Assembly (NCBI GenBank): GCA_002839605.1
Contig: PGYK01000005.1
Location: forward strand, 186,001 to 250,000
Origin: Methanomicrobiales archaeon HGW-Methanomicrobiales-3
Lineage (GTDB): Archaea; Halobacteriota; Methanomicrobia; Methanomicrobiales; Methanospirillaceae
Length of the DNA stretch: 64,000 nt
Direction of reading: 5' to 3'
A program made the position numbers and the translations under genes. A model generated the notes under the pieces. That model made no database searches. It was not told where the DNA came from and was given only the letters and a program-made list of their open reading frames with translations. Position 1 is the first letter of the stretch, and the number at the start of each line of letters is the position of its first letter. Of this stretch, positions 32,800-42,018 are shown one piece after another.

Positions 32800-33456
32800 T
32801 TAAGGATCCTGTGATTCATTGCGGGTTTCATTGCGGTAAGACCGTTCGATCAGATAGGTGACAACGGGGGATGTCATGTATACAAGGGTGCTGCTGTTGA
32901 ACCCTGCAAGGGTGATCAGGATTCCAAGGAAAGAGATGAAAGGGATGATGAGACTGTGTTTCCGGGTCCGCAGTACCTGTGATTCCTGATATTCCGGGGA
33001 TATCAACCGGTGATTTGTGGAGGCATAATACCACTGGAGGGCAAAGACCAGACCAAGGATCATGAGGTTGAGTTCGAACACTATCGTCGACAGCGCATCT
33101 TCAGAGTAATCACCGATGAAACTGGTCGAGAACGGGACAAGCGTGATAAAAAACAGACCAACGATGCTCAGGAGTAAAAAATTTCTGTCAATGAACCGGA
33201 TCCTGCTGAACTGGGAATGGTGGGCCATCCAGAACGCAGCAAGAACAAAGAACGCGATGATATAGTGGAAAAAATCCGGAACCAGGCTCATGAGTGCTGC
33301 ACCGGAGGTTTCGGTTACGATCGCTGAACGGGGGAGGATCATGCTGGCTACGAGCAGGGTCATGGCAAACGCAAAGATCCCGTCAGTCAGGGCCTCAAGC
33401 CGGTTTTTTTCCAGGTTCATTGTACGCTTTTCAGCAGATTCCGTCGTGCCCACCAT
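32800..33456 (-). CDS. TMEM175-family potassium channel
   Basis: A 218-residue membrane protein of the DUF1211/TMEM175 family, with about six helices. The signature is R-L-E-A-L-T-D-G-I-F-A-F-A-M-T-L-L in helix 1, where the canonical F-S-D-G reads L-T-D-G. Prokaryotic members have one six-helix repeat and assemble as tetrameric potassium channels. ATG 33456 fits a TATA-like TTTATTAG about 25 bases upstream; ATG 33420 is an alternative that starts closer to the conserved region. Confidence 0.85.
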   Translation of the reverse strand: MVGTTESAEKRTMNLEKNRLEALTDGIFAFAMTLLVASMILPRSAIVTETSGAALMSLVPDFFHYIIAFFVLAAFWMAHHSQFSRIRFIDRNFLLLSIVGLFFITLVPFSTSFIGDYSEDALSTIVFELNLMILGLVFALQWYYASTNHRLISPEYQESQVLRTRKHSLIIPFISFLGILITLAGFNSSTLVYMTSPVVTYLIERSYRNETRNESQDP

Positions 33457-33500
33457 CCATATCAGAGGTTTTGATCGCAATGACTAATAAACGGCAATCC

Positions 33501-34874
33501 TTATTGCGAATTTTCGGTCCGGTACCGTACCAGTGACAGGAAGATACCAACAATGCAGAGCACCGCAAAGATAAAAAACGCCGCATGCATGGATGTGAGG
33601 AGCTGAAGGTGCTGGGCCGGCGTGATCTGGATCCTGCCGATGAAGAGCGCCACGAGCATCATTGCAATGCCCATAGACATCATCTGGCCGACAAGCCGCA
33701 TAGTACCAAGTGTTCCCGAGGCGATGCCGTAATTTTTCTTCTCTACCGAGCTCATGACAGCATTCGTGTTGGGCGAGGAGAAGAACCCGAGTCCCGCACC
33801 GAGAAGAATGAGGATGCCGGCAATGATCGGAAGGGGTGTCGCATCGCCGATGAAGACAAGAGCCATGAGCCCGAGCGCAGTCAGTCCCATGCCAAAGGAG
33901 GCTATCGTTCCCGGTGCAATACGGTCTGACAGGCGGCCGGCAAACGGTGAGACAACGGCCATGGTTATGGGCTGGATAACGAGGATGGCACCGGCAGTCC
34001 ACGGGTCGAAGCCCAGGTTGTACTGGAGGAAGAGGCTCAAAAAGAAGGTGACCGAGAATGTGGCGCTGTAATTAATGAAGGCCGCGATATTGGAGAAGGC
34101 GAATGCCCGGTTCTTTGTCCAGAGGCTGATATCGAGCAGCGGGTACGGGATCCTCCGTTCGCGGTTGAGAAATACCGCGGTCATGAGGACCCCGGCAAGA
34201 AGGAGGACAAAACCCTCCGTTGCCGGCAGAAGGGAGAACCCGTACATGATGCAGACCAGCGTAAGACCGTACTGGACGGACCCGCCGAGATCGAAGGTTT
34301 CGCCTTTCGCATCCGCCCATTCCCCTTTTAAGAACATGAGCACCAGCGCAATGGCAAAGAGCCCGACCGGGATATTGATGAGAAAGATGCTTCGCCACCC
34401 GAACATTTGTGTCAGGAACCCCCCGACAAACGGCCCGCACGAAAGCCCGATGTAAACCGAAGTGGTGTAGATACCAAGCGCAGTGCCTCGTTCCGCAATG
34501 GGGGTGACAGAAGTCAGGATCGCAACTGCGGTTCCAAAGATCATGGCCGAACCCACGCCCTGTAGCACCCGAAGGAGGATGATCATGAGTGCGGAGGTGG
34601 AAAATACCATCAGAAATGAGGCGAGGGTGAAGACCGCCAGCCCCGTAACAAAGACTTTTTTTCTGCCGCGGATATCGGCAATCCGGCCAAAGGGGAGGAG
34701 GAAGGCAGCAGAAGCAAGAAGGTAGGCGGTCGCCACCCAGCCCATCGAGACGGCATCCATGGCAAATTCTTCGCCAATGGACGGGAGCGCGATGTTGACT
34801 GCCGAGAGGTCGAACGGGGTGAGGAAACCGGCGATGATGGCAATGAAGAGCGCGATCTTCCGTGGGTCGGGCAT
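33501..34874 (-). CDS. MFS exporter, 14-helix DHA2 type
   Basis: A 457-residue drug:proton-antiporter-like transporter of the EmrB/QacA subfamily. Helix 1 has the D-x-x-x-V-N-I-A-L-P motif, loop 2-3 has G-R-I-A-D-I-R-G-R-K-K (motif A), and motif C-like G-P-F-V-G-G-F-L follows. The frame is open for a further 138 codons upstream, but that part lies opposite the DUF3821 gene and has no transporter character, so ATG 34874 is used. The substrate cannot be told. Confidence 0.92.
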   Translation of the reverse strand: MPDPRKIALFIAIIAGFLTPFDLSAVNIALPSIGEEFAMDAVSMGWVATAYLLASAAFLLPFGRIADIRGRKKVFVTGLAVFTLASFLMVFSTSALMIILLRVLQGVGSAMIFGTAVAILTSVTPIAERGTALGIYTTSVYIGLSCGPFVGGFLTQMFGWRSIFLINIPVGLFAIALVLMFLKGEWADAKGETFDLGGSVQYGLTLVCIMYGFSLLPATEGFVLLLAGVLMTAVFLNRERRIPYPLLDISLWTKNRAFAFSNIAAFINYSATFSVTFFLSLFLQYNLGFDPWTAGAILVIQPITMAVVSPFAGRLSDRIAPGTIASFGMGLTALGLMALVFIGDATPLPIIAGILILLGAGLGFFSSPNTNAVMSSVEKKNYGIASGTLGTMRLVGQMMSMGIAMMLVALFIGRIQITPAQHLQLLTSMHAAFFIFAVLCIVGIFLSLVRYRTENSQ

Positions 34875-35031
34875 AGGACTACCGGGTTGTTGGACGGGAG
34901 GGATAATAAGGCACACGAAATGCAAAAAAGGGCGATGAGGGGGTTCGCCTGCTCCATACAGCGCCCTTTGCGGTTTTATTCCGCCGGAGGCAAAAGCAGA
35001 TGAAGGAGGAGGACACCACAGATTACTCATC

Positions 35032-35814
35032 ATGAAATCATCCCGCATGTTCCGGACTGCGACCGCGGCATTCCTCCTCATCCTCCTCATCGCCGGCAGT
35101 GTTCCTGCCGTTGCGGGCATCGAGGCTGCGCTGGGAGAGACCATCCCCCTCTCGGGATACTCCCCGGCAAGCCAGTGGGTGTACCTCTTTCTCACCGGCC
35201 CCAACCTGCCAACAAACGGGGTTATGCTCAACGATGTGACAAAGCGGGCGGATGAGGGATACTTCACCAAAGTCGCAGTTGACGGCAATGATTTCTGGAG
35301 TTATAAGTGGAGCACGGCAAATGTCGGCGGCAGGCTTGATGCGGGAACCTACATGATCTGGGTGGTCAACGGGCCAAACGACCGCTCGAACCTTGCCAAT
35401 GCCGATTACCGCACGGTCCCGGTAACGCTTGGAAAACCATCCATCTCCGCAGAGGTGAGCCGGCAGAACGGGGCTCTGGAGATCGATTCCGTTCCCACGG
35501 GTGCATCGGTCTCCGTCAACGGGAGGTACCGGGGAACCGCCCCGCTCTCGGTTACGGATTTACCGCCGGGAACGTACCAGGTGACGTTCAGCCGCGAAGG
35601 GTATTATGAGTTCAATACCCCGGTTGCAGTCCAGGCTGGCATGGTCTCGGAAGTGAAAGCAACTCTCCTGCAACTCCCGGAACCCACGCCGGAGGCGACA
35701 ACCCCGCCAACACCTGCGCCCACACCGTCCCCCACACCACACGCAGACGGTCTCCTGCCCGGAGTCTTCCTTGCAGGACTCATCGCGATCGGCATTGCGG
35801 GCAGAAGGGCCTGA
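35032..35814 (+). CDS. DUF3821-PEGA surface protein
   Basis: A 260-residue exported protein: Sec signal (about 1-28), a DUF3821-like domain (IPLSGYSPASQWVYLFLTGP), a PEGA domain (about 145-205) with S-V-P-T-G-A-S-V-S-V-N-G-R-Y-R-G and D-L-P-P-G-T-Y-Q-V, a Pro/Thr linker and a hydrophobic C-terminal anchor ending in basic residues. The layout is common in surface proteins of Methanomicrobiales. It is divergent from the MFS gene. Confidence 0.85.
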   Translation: MKSSRMFRTATAAFLLILLIAGSVPAVAGIEAALGETIPLSGYSPASQWVYLFLTGPNLPTNGVMLNDVTKRADEGYFTKVAVDGNDFWSYKWSTANVGGRLDAGTYMIWVVNGPNDRSNLANADYRTVPVTLGKPSISAEVSRQNGALEIDSVPTGASVSVNGRYRGTAPLSVTDLPPGTYQVTFSREGYYEFNTPVAVQAGMVSEVKATLLQLPEPTPEATTPPTPAPTPSPTPHADGLLPGVFLAGLIAIGIAGRRA

Positions 35815-35892
35815 CCTCCCCATTTTCGAAAAAAACCCGAAACAAGCCTTCGAATATTTACCTGAATACGAAAAAACGTTAGAAGTGAGCAT

Positions 35893-36102
35893 ATGAGCGC
35901 GGATCTGTTATCCATCCTGATCGTCCTGACCGTGGGAATGTTTTTTGGGACCATCATCGGGCTTCTCATCGGGTACCTGGCACACCAGCAGGCGCCGGAC
36001 TGGCAGAGTATGAGCGGCAGGCAGCGACTGATCAATGCTCTCCTCATCCTTGGCTGCTCGGCACTCTGTATTGCCGGGATCGCATGGTACGCGTTCCGGT
36101 AA
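35893..36102 (+). CDS. small two-helix membrane protein
   Basis: A 69-residue protein with two hydrophobic helices (about 5-29 and 46-66) separated by a short polar loop. No family recognised. AAGTGAG precedes the ATG by a suitable distance. Confidence 0.55.
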   Translation: MSADLLSILIVLTVGMFFGTIIGLLIGYLAHQQAPDWQSMSGRQRLINALLILGCSALCIAGIAWYAFR

Positions 36103-36258
36103 ATCCTGTCCCGGTTTTTTATCATCCGACCTTCACCACGGGATTCGGAAGGATCTCTGACGGCAGCAGAAATGTCCTGTTGGTTCACCAAAGGTGAGGA
36201 GATGGACTGATACTTCCCCATCACCTTTGCATTTCTGCTGCCTGACACCGGGAACGAA

Positions 36259-36924
36259 TCATTCCAGCCAGCGGATCAGGTCGTCCACGGGGGGGCGTAT
36301 CGCGGGGGAGAGTTCTTCCTGCGGGTATCCCACGGCACACCCCGCGAGGTCCCATTCCCCCGCATTGATGCCCAGGATCCCGCAGAACTTTTCACTGTCA
36401 GCCATGCGCGAGGTGAGGGAGACGGGCTGGAAACCAAGCCCGAGCGCTGTTGCCTTGAGCCACATGTTCTCCATACAGTGGGCAAGCGACTGGAGGCCGG
36501 CCGGAGGATACCCCCTGCGTTCTGCCACGATGAGATAGAGGGGGGCCGTTCCAATGCCCGGGATGGTGCCGAGATTTTTGATCCGTTCAAGACGCCGCAC
36601 AAAGAGCAGGGCATCGGCACGGAGCTTCGGATCATCTTTCATTGCAGCATCGAGCTCAGCTGCCAGTGCATTCACCTCAGCCATCAGGAGCGGGTGGAGT
36701 GCCCTGATACTTTCCGATCCATTCCGGATCACAAAAAAGCGGCGGAAGTAATCCTTCGGGGTCCCGACAGAGGTTGCCGCAAACGGGGCGACAAGGCCGG
36801 CATGAAGGATGCGGCGGATCTCTTCATCGGGGGGAAAGACCGGTGAGAAGAGCCGGTAGGTTCGCCGTTCAGCCAGGACCTGATCGAGGAAACGGTTTTT
36901 TTGTTCGAAGATGTCATCGCACAT
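36259..36924 (-). CDS. nitroreductase-family flavoprotein
   Basis: A 221-residue protein of the FMN-dependent nitroreductase fold. The N-terminal R-R-T-Y-R-L-F and the phosphate-binding arginine region are present, as is the late G-L-G-F-Q-P-V-S-L segment and a G-Y-P-Q-E-E-x-S-P-A end. The insertion of about 40 residues in the middle is larger than in short family members. Electron donor and substrate are unknown. ATG 36924 is used. Confidence 0.82.
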   Translation of the reverse strand: MCDDIFEQKNRFLDQVLAERRTYRLFSPVFPPDEEIRRILHAGLVAPFAATSVGTPKDYFRRFFVIRNGSESIRALHPLLMAEVNALAAELDAAMKDDPKLRADALLFVRRLERIKNLGTIPGIGTAPLYLIVAERRGYPPAGLQSLAHCMENMWLKATALGLGFQPVSLTSRMADSEKFCGILGINAGEWDLAGCAVGYPQEELSPAIRPPVDDLIRWLE

Positions 36925-37017
36925 GAGAAATCCCAAAAGGGTGTTGGAACAGCGGGTTCAAGAATGTTCCCTCCACGGTAACCCGGCTGGCGGGTGCGGG
37001 ACAGCTGAACTCCCATC

Positions 37018-37614
37018 TCATTTGCGTTCCGCGTGGAGCACACCCATCACGCCAAGGACATCGTGGCAGGGTTTGCGCTCGATCGTGTAGTGGTAGTGCA
37101 GGTCAATATAATCGAGCAGGGCCGGCTCGGGGGGCCCCGATATCGGGGGCAGGTGCAGCTCCATCTCGATCCTCCGGATCCCATCCAGATCGGATGGACG
37201 GATCATCCATTCGGCCCCTTCGCAGTCGCACTTTAAAAAATCGCAACCCCCGGCCATCGTCACCAGCGTGCGGAGCGGATACGTCATAACAAGCGCAGAT
37301 GCATCGTCCCACCGGCAGACGGCCGGCCTCCCGTCGCCCAGTCCCGCTTCGATGACCTGCACGCGAACCCCGTTTGCCCGGATATTTCCGGCAAGGATTG
37401 ACGGGGTCACGGGTTCAACTGCCGTCACCGTCCGGCTCATCCTCGCGGCACGGATGCAGAACGCACCGGCATTGGCACCGATATCAAGGACCCGGTCATC
37501 TTCCCGTATGTCAGAAAAACAGTACTCCGGCACAGAGAATATCTGGCGGCAGGCGGTTTCATGGATAAGGAACTCCACGCCATCTTCTGCAACAAAACGG
37601 GCCGGCTCACGCAT
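37018..37614 (-). CDS. FkbM-like SAM-dependent methyltransferase
   Basis: A 198-residue methyltransferase. The SAM-binding motif reads R-V-L-D-I-G-A-N-A-G-A-F, followed by an acidic strand end T-A-V-E-P and the F-L-K-C-D-C-E-G-A-E-W segment characteristic of FkbM-type enzymes. The target is unknown. It begins 19 bases downstream of the pirin gene on the same strand, so the two are probably co-transcribed. Confidence 0.8.
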   Translation of the reverse strand: MREPARFVAEDGVEFLIHETACRQIFSVPEYCFSDIREDDRVLDIGANAGAFCIRAARMSRTVTAVEPVTPSILAGNIRANGVRVQVIEAGLGDGRPAVCRWDDASALVMTYPLRTLVTMAGGCDFLKCDCEGAEWMIRPSDLDGIRRIEMELHLPPISGPPEPALLDYIDLHYHYTIERKPCHDVLGVMGVLHAERK

Positions 37615-37633
37615 GACGATTCCAGAATAAAAA

Positions 37634-38491
37634 TTACCGGGCTTTTCTGATAAATGTCCCGGCTTCAAATTCGTGGAATGCCTCCCGCAGTTCCTCGCGG
37701 GTATTCATCACGATCGGCCCGCGCCACGCAACCGGTTCTCCGATGGGCCTGCCGGCAAGGAGAAGGAAACGCATGCCTTTGCCAAACGATCGCACCCAGA
37801 TCGAGTTCCCGTGGCTGAAGAGGACAAGATCGCGGTTATGGACCCGGTGACCCTCCCCGGCATCAAAGGTTCCTTCACCGCCAATGACATAGGCAAAGGC
37901 GGTATAGGCTTCGGGTACCGGATGGGTGAAGACACTGTCGGGGGCAAGGGAGATGTCAAGGAAGAGGGGATCGGCTACGATCTTTTTTACCGGGCCGGTC
38001 ACCCCATTCACCGACCCGCAGATAACGCGGATATTTATCCCCTGCCGGGGAGATGCCACAGGGATTTTTGTATGCCGGATCTCCTGGTACCGGGGTTTTG
38101 TCATCTTGTGGGTTCGGGGAAGGTTCACCCAGAGCTGGAATCCGCCCATCCTGCCATCCACCGGCTTTGGCATCTCCTGGTGAATAACTCCCGAACCGGC
38201 AGTCATCCACTGGACATCCCCGGCCCCGATGCATCCCTTGTTACCCATGCTGTCGCCATGTTCCATGGCGCCCTCAAGCATATAGGTCACCGTCTCGATC
38301 CCCCGGTGCGGGTGGGAGGGGAACCCGGCAAGATAATCCTCCGGCCGCTGGGCCCGGAAATCGTCAAGCATCAGGAACGGATCAAACTGGGGAACCTCGT
38401 AATAGCCGAATGCCCGGTGAAGGCGGACCCCCGCTCCTTCAACCGTTGCGTACGCAATGAGGATGCGTTCGACCGTCCGCACCTGTTTCAT
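37634..38491 (-). CDS. pirin-family bicupin
   Basis: A 285-residue two-cupin protein. The first cupin has the metal ligands in F-P-S-H-P-H-R-G-I-E-T, then a third histidine in S-G-V-I-H-Q-E and a glutamate nearby, as in pirins with iron or quercetinase-like activity. The second cupin lacks a full ligand set. The biological substrate in archaea is unknown. Confidence 0.92.
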   Translation of the reverse strand: MKQVRTVERILIAYATVEGAGVRLHRAFGYYEVPQFDPFLMLDDFRAQRPEDYLAGFPSHPHRGIETVTYMLEGAMEHGDSMGNKGCIGAGDVQWMTAGSGVIHQEMPKPVDGRMGGFQLWVNLPRTHKMTKPRYQEIRHTKIPVASPRQGINIRVICGSVNGVTGPVKKIVADPLFLDISLAPDSVFTHPVPEAYTAFAYVIGGEGTFDAGEGHRVHNRDLVLFSHGNSIWVRSFGKGMRFLLLAGRPIGEPVAWRGPIVMNTREELREAFHEFEAGTFIRKAR

Positions 38492-38598
38492 GATGAGTGA
38501 ACAGGAACTGATTACTCATTAAGATTTGGGTTGCCCGGACGCTTGCTGCTTTAAAAAACCGGCAGATTATTGCCATTCCCGGTCTACCCTTAAGTGCA

Positions 38599-39126
38599 AT
38601 GATGGACGAAAATCTCCGCATTTCGCTCCGAGGCGCAACCCTGCGCCCGTGGAGGGAGAACGATGCTCCCGCGCTTGTGCGCCATGCCAATAATCCCCGT
38701 GTCGCAGCAATGATGCGGGATGGTTTTCCCCACCCCTACACAAGGGAGGATGCCGAACGTTTCATTACCCTGGCAACCGGCCCGTCGCGGAACCTGCTGC
38801 TTGCAATCGAAGCAGACGGGGTTGCCATCGGAGGCATCGGCATCCACCTGTTTGAGGACGTGTACCGGAAGAGCGCAGAGATCGGGTACTGGCTTGGTGA
38901 AGATCACCAGGGTCGGGGGATCGCAACGGAAGCTGTACGGGCACTGGTCCCGGTCGCGTTTGAGCGGTTCGAGATCATCCGGTTACAGGCAGGTGTCTTC
39001 TCGGCCAACAAGGCATCCATGCGGGTGTTGGAGAAGTGCGGATTTTGTAAGGAAGCGGTGCACCACAATGCGATTGTCAAGAACGGAATGGTCATGGACG
39101 AGGTGCTCTATGTCCGGTTCCCGTGA
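38599..39126 (+). CDS. GNAT acetyltransferase, RimJ/RimL type
   Basis: A 175-residue acetyltransferase. It shows the N-terminal L-R-P-W-R-E-N-D-A-x-A-L, the acetyl-CoA pyrophosphate loop D-H-Q-G-R-G-I-A-T-E-A-V, and N-K-A-S-M-R-V-L-E-K-C-G-F near the end. This pattern fits enzymes that acetylate protein N-termini or small molecules. Divergent from pirin. Confidence 0.9.
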   Translation: MMDENLRISLRGATLRPWRENDAPALVRHANNPRVAAMMRDGFPHPYTREDAERFITLATGPSRNLLLAIEADGVAIGGIGIHLFEDVYRKSAEIGYWLGEDHQGRGIATEAVRALVPVAFERFEIIRLQAGVFSANKASMRVLEKCGFCKEAVHHNAIVKNGMVMDEVLYVRFP

Positions 39127-39142
39127 AAAATAGGAGGCAGAT

Positions 39143-39733
39143 TTATACCGGGAGAACCCGGCTGCCATAGATCTCGTTGATGACTGCCCCGATACCCATG
39201 TAGAGGGCAAGGCCACCGGCAATGATACCGGTGATCCCGGCAACCGTGTGGATCAGGTGACTGCCAGACAGGTTTGCCGCAACAAGGAATACCACCAGCA
39301 GGACAACCATTGCAAGGGTGACCTGCAGGAGCCGGTGCATCTTCAGGCTGCAGACGAAGAGTCCGATGATCAGGATGCCCCAGACCGAGAGGAATGCTGC
39401 AAGGTCAACCGGGGTTGGTGCCGTGGCAAGCCCAAGGGCCGGCAATACCAGGATTCCCGCAAAGGAGATCCAGAAGAGACCAAAGCTCCCGAAGGTGACC
39501 ATGCCAAAGGTATTGTTCTTCTTCCATTCCATCAGGCCGACGATCAGCTGGGCAAGCCCGCCATAGAAGACTGCCATCGCAACGATGGGGCTGGTCAGCC
39601 CGGTTATTCCGGCATTGTGGAGGCTCAACAGGATCGTGGTCATCCCGAACGCACAGAGTCCGAGTGGTGCAGGGTTTGCGGTATTGTCTATCAGGAACAG
39701 GTTGTTCCGGCTCTTTTCTTCAAGCGGTTGCAT
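39143..39733 (-). CDS. acetate uptake transporter, GPR1/FUN34/YaaH (SatP) family
   Basis: A 196-residue six-helix transporter. The family signature N-P-A-P-L-G-L lies at the start of helix 1. Members carry acetate or succinate with protons; many Methanomicrobiales need acetate as carbon source, which gives a plausible role. The start at 39733 is preferred to 39745 because the upstream ATG itself forms part of a GAGG ribosome-binding site six bases away. It is divergent from the polyamine gene, with repeated TGCACCA/TGGTGCA sites between. Confidence 0.88.
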   Translation of the reverse strand: MQPLEEKSRNNLFLIDNTANPAPLGLCAFGMTTILLSLHNAGITGLTSPIVAMAVFYGGLAQLIVGLMEWKKNNTFGMVTFGSFGLFWISFAGILVLPALGLATAPTPVDLAAFLSVWGILIIGLFVCSLKMHRLLQVTLAMVVLLVVFLVAANLSGSHLIHTVAGITGIIAGGLALYMGIGAVINEIYGSRVLPV

Positions 39734-40086
39734 AATAATCCTCATAGTATACGTGAAAACGGTGCAGGTAAAGATTACGGACCGAAAAAATCCGCTGGTA
39801 TTGCACCATAGATCAAACGTTGTGGTGCAGGCTATTAAACGATTTTTATCCGATCCTGGGAAAATTTTACCGTTGCGCACCAGATACTCACTGAAAATTG
39901 CTTTGGTGCACCACGATGGAGGCTCACACAACAGGATCCCCGGCCTGTCGGGGACTCCCGATCGGAGTCCTGGCTTTTTTGCACACACCCTGCAGCAAGC
40001 CATGGGGCGGATCTTTTTATGTACCCTGCCGCGGGCATCGGCACTCTATTTATCCAAGGAGAAAGAACCCGTATAGAACGAGGGAT
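39734..40086. promoter_or_regulatory. divergent promoter region with GGTGCA half-sites
   Basis: A 353-base gap between the acetate-type transporter and the polyamine gene. Sites: GGTGCAG 39761-39767; TGCACCA 39802-39808; TGGTGCAG 39823-39830; TGCGCACCA 39874-39882; and the palindrome TGGTGCACCA 39904-39913. The first TGCACCA/TGGTGCA pair could form a hairpin. A TATA-like TCTATTTATCC (about 40046-40056) and GAGG before ATG 40087 serve the plus-strand gene. Confidence 0.5.
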
Positions 40087-42009
40087 ATGCAGGGCAGAAC
40101 CATAAAGATCGGTCTCCTCCAGATGGAAGTGGAGAACGACAAAGGGGAGATGCTGAGAAAAGCCCAGGCAAAAGTCACGGCGGCAGCCGAGGCAGGGGCA
40201 CGGATCGTCTGCCTGCCGGAACTCTACCGCACGCGCTATTTCCCCCGGCATCCCGCAGGCGATGTTGCTTCCTGTTCTGAGACAATTCCCGGGGAATCGT
40301 CAGGGATCTTCTCGGCCATCGCCCGCGACCACGAAATTGTCATCATTGTCCCGATCTTTGAGAAGGCAGAGGATGGGAGGTTTTACAACACGGCAGTCGT
40401 GATCGATGCCGACGGCACCATCCTGCCCCCGTACCGGAAGGTGCATATCCCGCAGGACCCCGGTTTTTACGAGAAGGGGTACTTCTACCCGGGCGACAGC
40501 TACCGGGTGTACGAGACCCGCTACGGGAAGATTGCCGTCCTCATCTGCTTTGACCAGTGGTTCCCTGAAGCCGCCCGCTGTGTGGCGCTTGAGGGGGCTG
40601 AGATCATCTTCTACCCGACAGCCATCGGGCACCCGAACGCAACCGACCCGGAGGAGGGGAACTGGCAGGACGCCTGGGAACTCATCCAGCGGAGCCATGC
40701 CATTGCAAACAGCGTCCATGTCGCTGCCGTCAACCGTGCAGGAAAAGAAGGCACAACCCGGTTCTTCGGAGGATCGTTTGTCTGCGATGCGTTTGGAAAG
40801 GTGATAAAAAGAGCCGGAGATTCCGAAGAGACGCTCATCGCCGAGGTCGACCTTTCCATGAACCGTGCCGTGCAGGATTCGTGGGGCTTCTTCCGCAACC
40901 GACGGCCGGACACCTATTCGAGGATCGGGGAGCGGTTTTTGGGAAAGAGCAGCATATCGCCGGACCTGCGGGAAGGCGACACCCCGCTCAACCGCGGGTT
41001 CCACATGCCTGCCGAATGGGAACCGCACGATGCAGTCTGGCTCGCCTGGCCGCACAACCCGCTCACCTTCCCCAACCTTGCCGCCGTTGAAGCCGCATAC
41101 TATGAACTCATCGCTGCGCTCCACACCTCAGAACGGGTGGAGGTTTTTGTCCCGACGGCGGTTGTTCACCGGAAGGTCCGGGCACGCCTCCGCGAGATGA
41201 ACGTGGACCTTGAGCGGGTGGTCCTGCACACCAACGAGTATTCCGATGTCTGGATCCGGGACTATGGCCCGACATTCCTTCTCAACCGTGCCCTGCAGGA
41301 ATCCGCGATGGTCCGGTGGAACTTTAATGCATGGGGCGGCAAGTACGAAAACCAGATCGCGGACGGAAAAATCCCCGGGCTCATGAACCGGTGGATGAAC
41401 ATTCCGGTCTTTGAACCCGGCATCGTGTTCGAAGGAGGATCTATTGACGTGAACGGGAAAGGCACGGTGCTCACGACCCGGGCCTGCCTCCTCAACCCCA
41501 ACCGGAACCCTCACCTATCAGCGGACGAGATTGAGGCGCTCCTCAGGGAGTACCTGGGTGTGGAGAAGGTGATCTGGCTCAACGAGGGAATCGTGGGGGA
41601 CGATACTGACGGCCACATTGATGATATTGCCCGTTTTGTCGGGCCGTCAACCGTGGTTGCCGCGTACGAACCGGATGTAAACGATGAGAACCATGCAGCA
41701 CTCCACGACAATTACGAGATCCTCCGCCAGTCCTGCGATCAGGAAGGCCGGCCACTTTCGGTAATCAAACTCCCGATGCCGGCCCCGGTCGAGGCGGACG
41801 GGGAGCGGTACCCGGCCAGTTATACCAACTTTTACATCGGCAATACCGTCGTCATCGTCCCAATCTTTGATGACCCCCATGACGAAGAAGCGATCCGGAT
41901 CCTCGAAGAACTCTTCCCGGACCGGAAGGTTGTCGGGATCAATGCACGGGCCATGGTCGAAGGCTACGGCACCTTCCACTGCGCCTCCCAGCAGCAGCCC
42001 CGGATATAA
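40087..42009 (+). CDS. fused N-carbamoylputrescine amidase and agmatine deiminase
   Basis: A 640-residue two-enzyme protein. Residues 1-285 form a nitrilase-superfamily amidase with the Glu-Lys-Cys triad in LPELYR, PPYRKVHIP and LICFDQW (Cys154), closest to AguB. Residues about 305-640 form a peptidylarginine-deiminase-fold agmatine deiminase (AguA) with S-D-V-W-I-R-D-Y-G-P, E-G-G-S-I-D, D-D-T-D-G-H-I-D-D and catalytic Cys632 in F-H-C-A-S-Q-Q-Q-P. Together they would turn agmatine into N-carbamoylputrescine and then putrescine. The order is reversed relative to the reactions. No frameshift separates the halves. GAGG precedes ATG 40087. Confidence 0.92.
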   Translation: MQGRTIKIGLLQMEVENDKGEMLRKAQAKVTAAAEAGARIVCLPELYRTRYFPRHPAGDVASCSETIPGESSGIFSAIARDHEIVIIVPIFEKAEDGRFYNTAVVIDADGTILPPYRKVHIPQDPGFYEKGYFYPGDSYRVYETRYGKIAVLICFDQWFPEAARCVALEGAEIIFYPTAIGHPNATDPEEGNWQDAWELIQRSHAIANSVHVAAVNRAGKEGTTRFFGGSFVCDAFGKVIKRAGDSEETLIAEVDLSMNRAVQDSWGFFRNRRPDTYSRIGERFLGKSSISPDLREGDTPLNRGFHMPAEWEPHDAVWLAWPHNPLTFPNLAAVEAAYYELIAALHTSERVEVFVPTAVVHRKVRARLREMNVDLERVVLHTNEYSDVWIRDYGPTFLLNRALQESAMVRWNFNAWGGKYENQIADGKIPGLMNRWMNIPVFEPGIVFEGGSIDVNGKGTVLTTRACLLNPNRNPHLSADEIEALLREYLGVEKVIWLNEGIVGDDTDGHIDDIARFVGPSTVVAAYEPDVNDENHAALHDNYEILRQSCDQEGRPLSVIKLPMPAPVEADGERYPASYTNFYIGNTVVIVPIFDDPHDEEAIRILEELFPDRKVVGINARAMVEGYGTFHCASQQQPRI

Positions 42010-42018
42010 TTTTCCGGC

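Noticed and set aside
34875-35288. N-terminal extension of the MFS frame upstream of ATG 34874
   Set aside because: It lies opposite the DUF3821-PEGA gene and lacks transporter features; the transporter begins normally at 34874.
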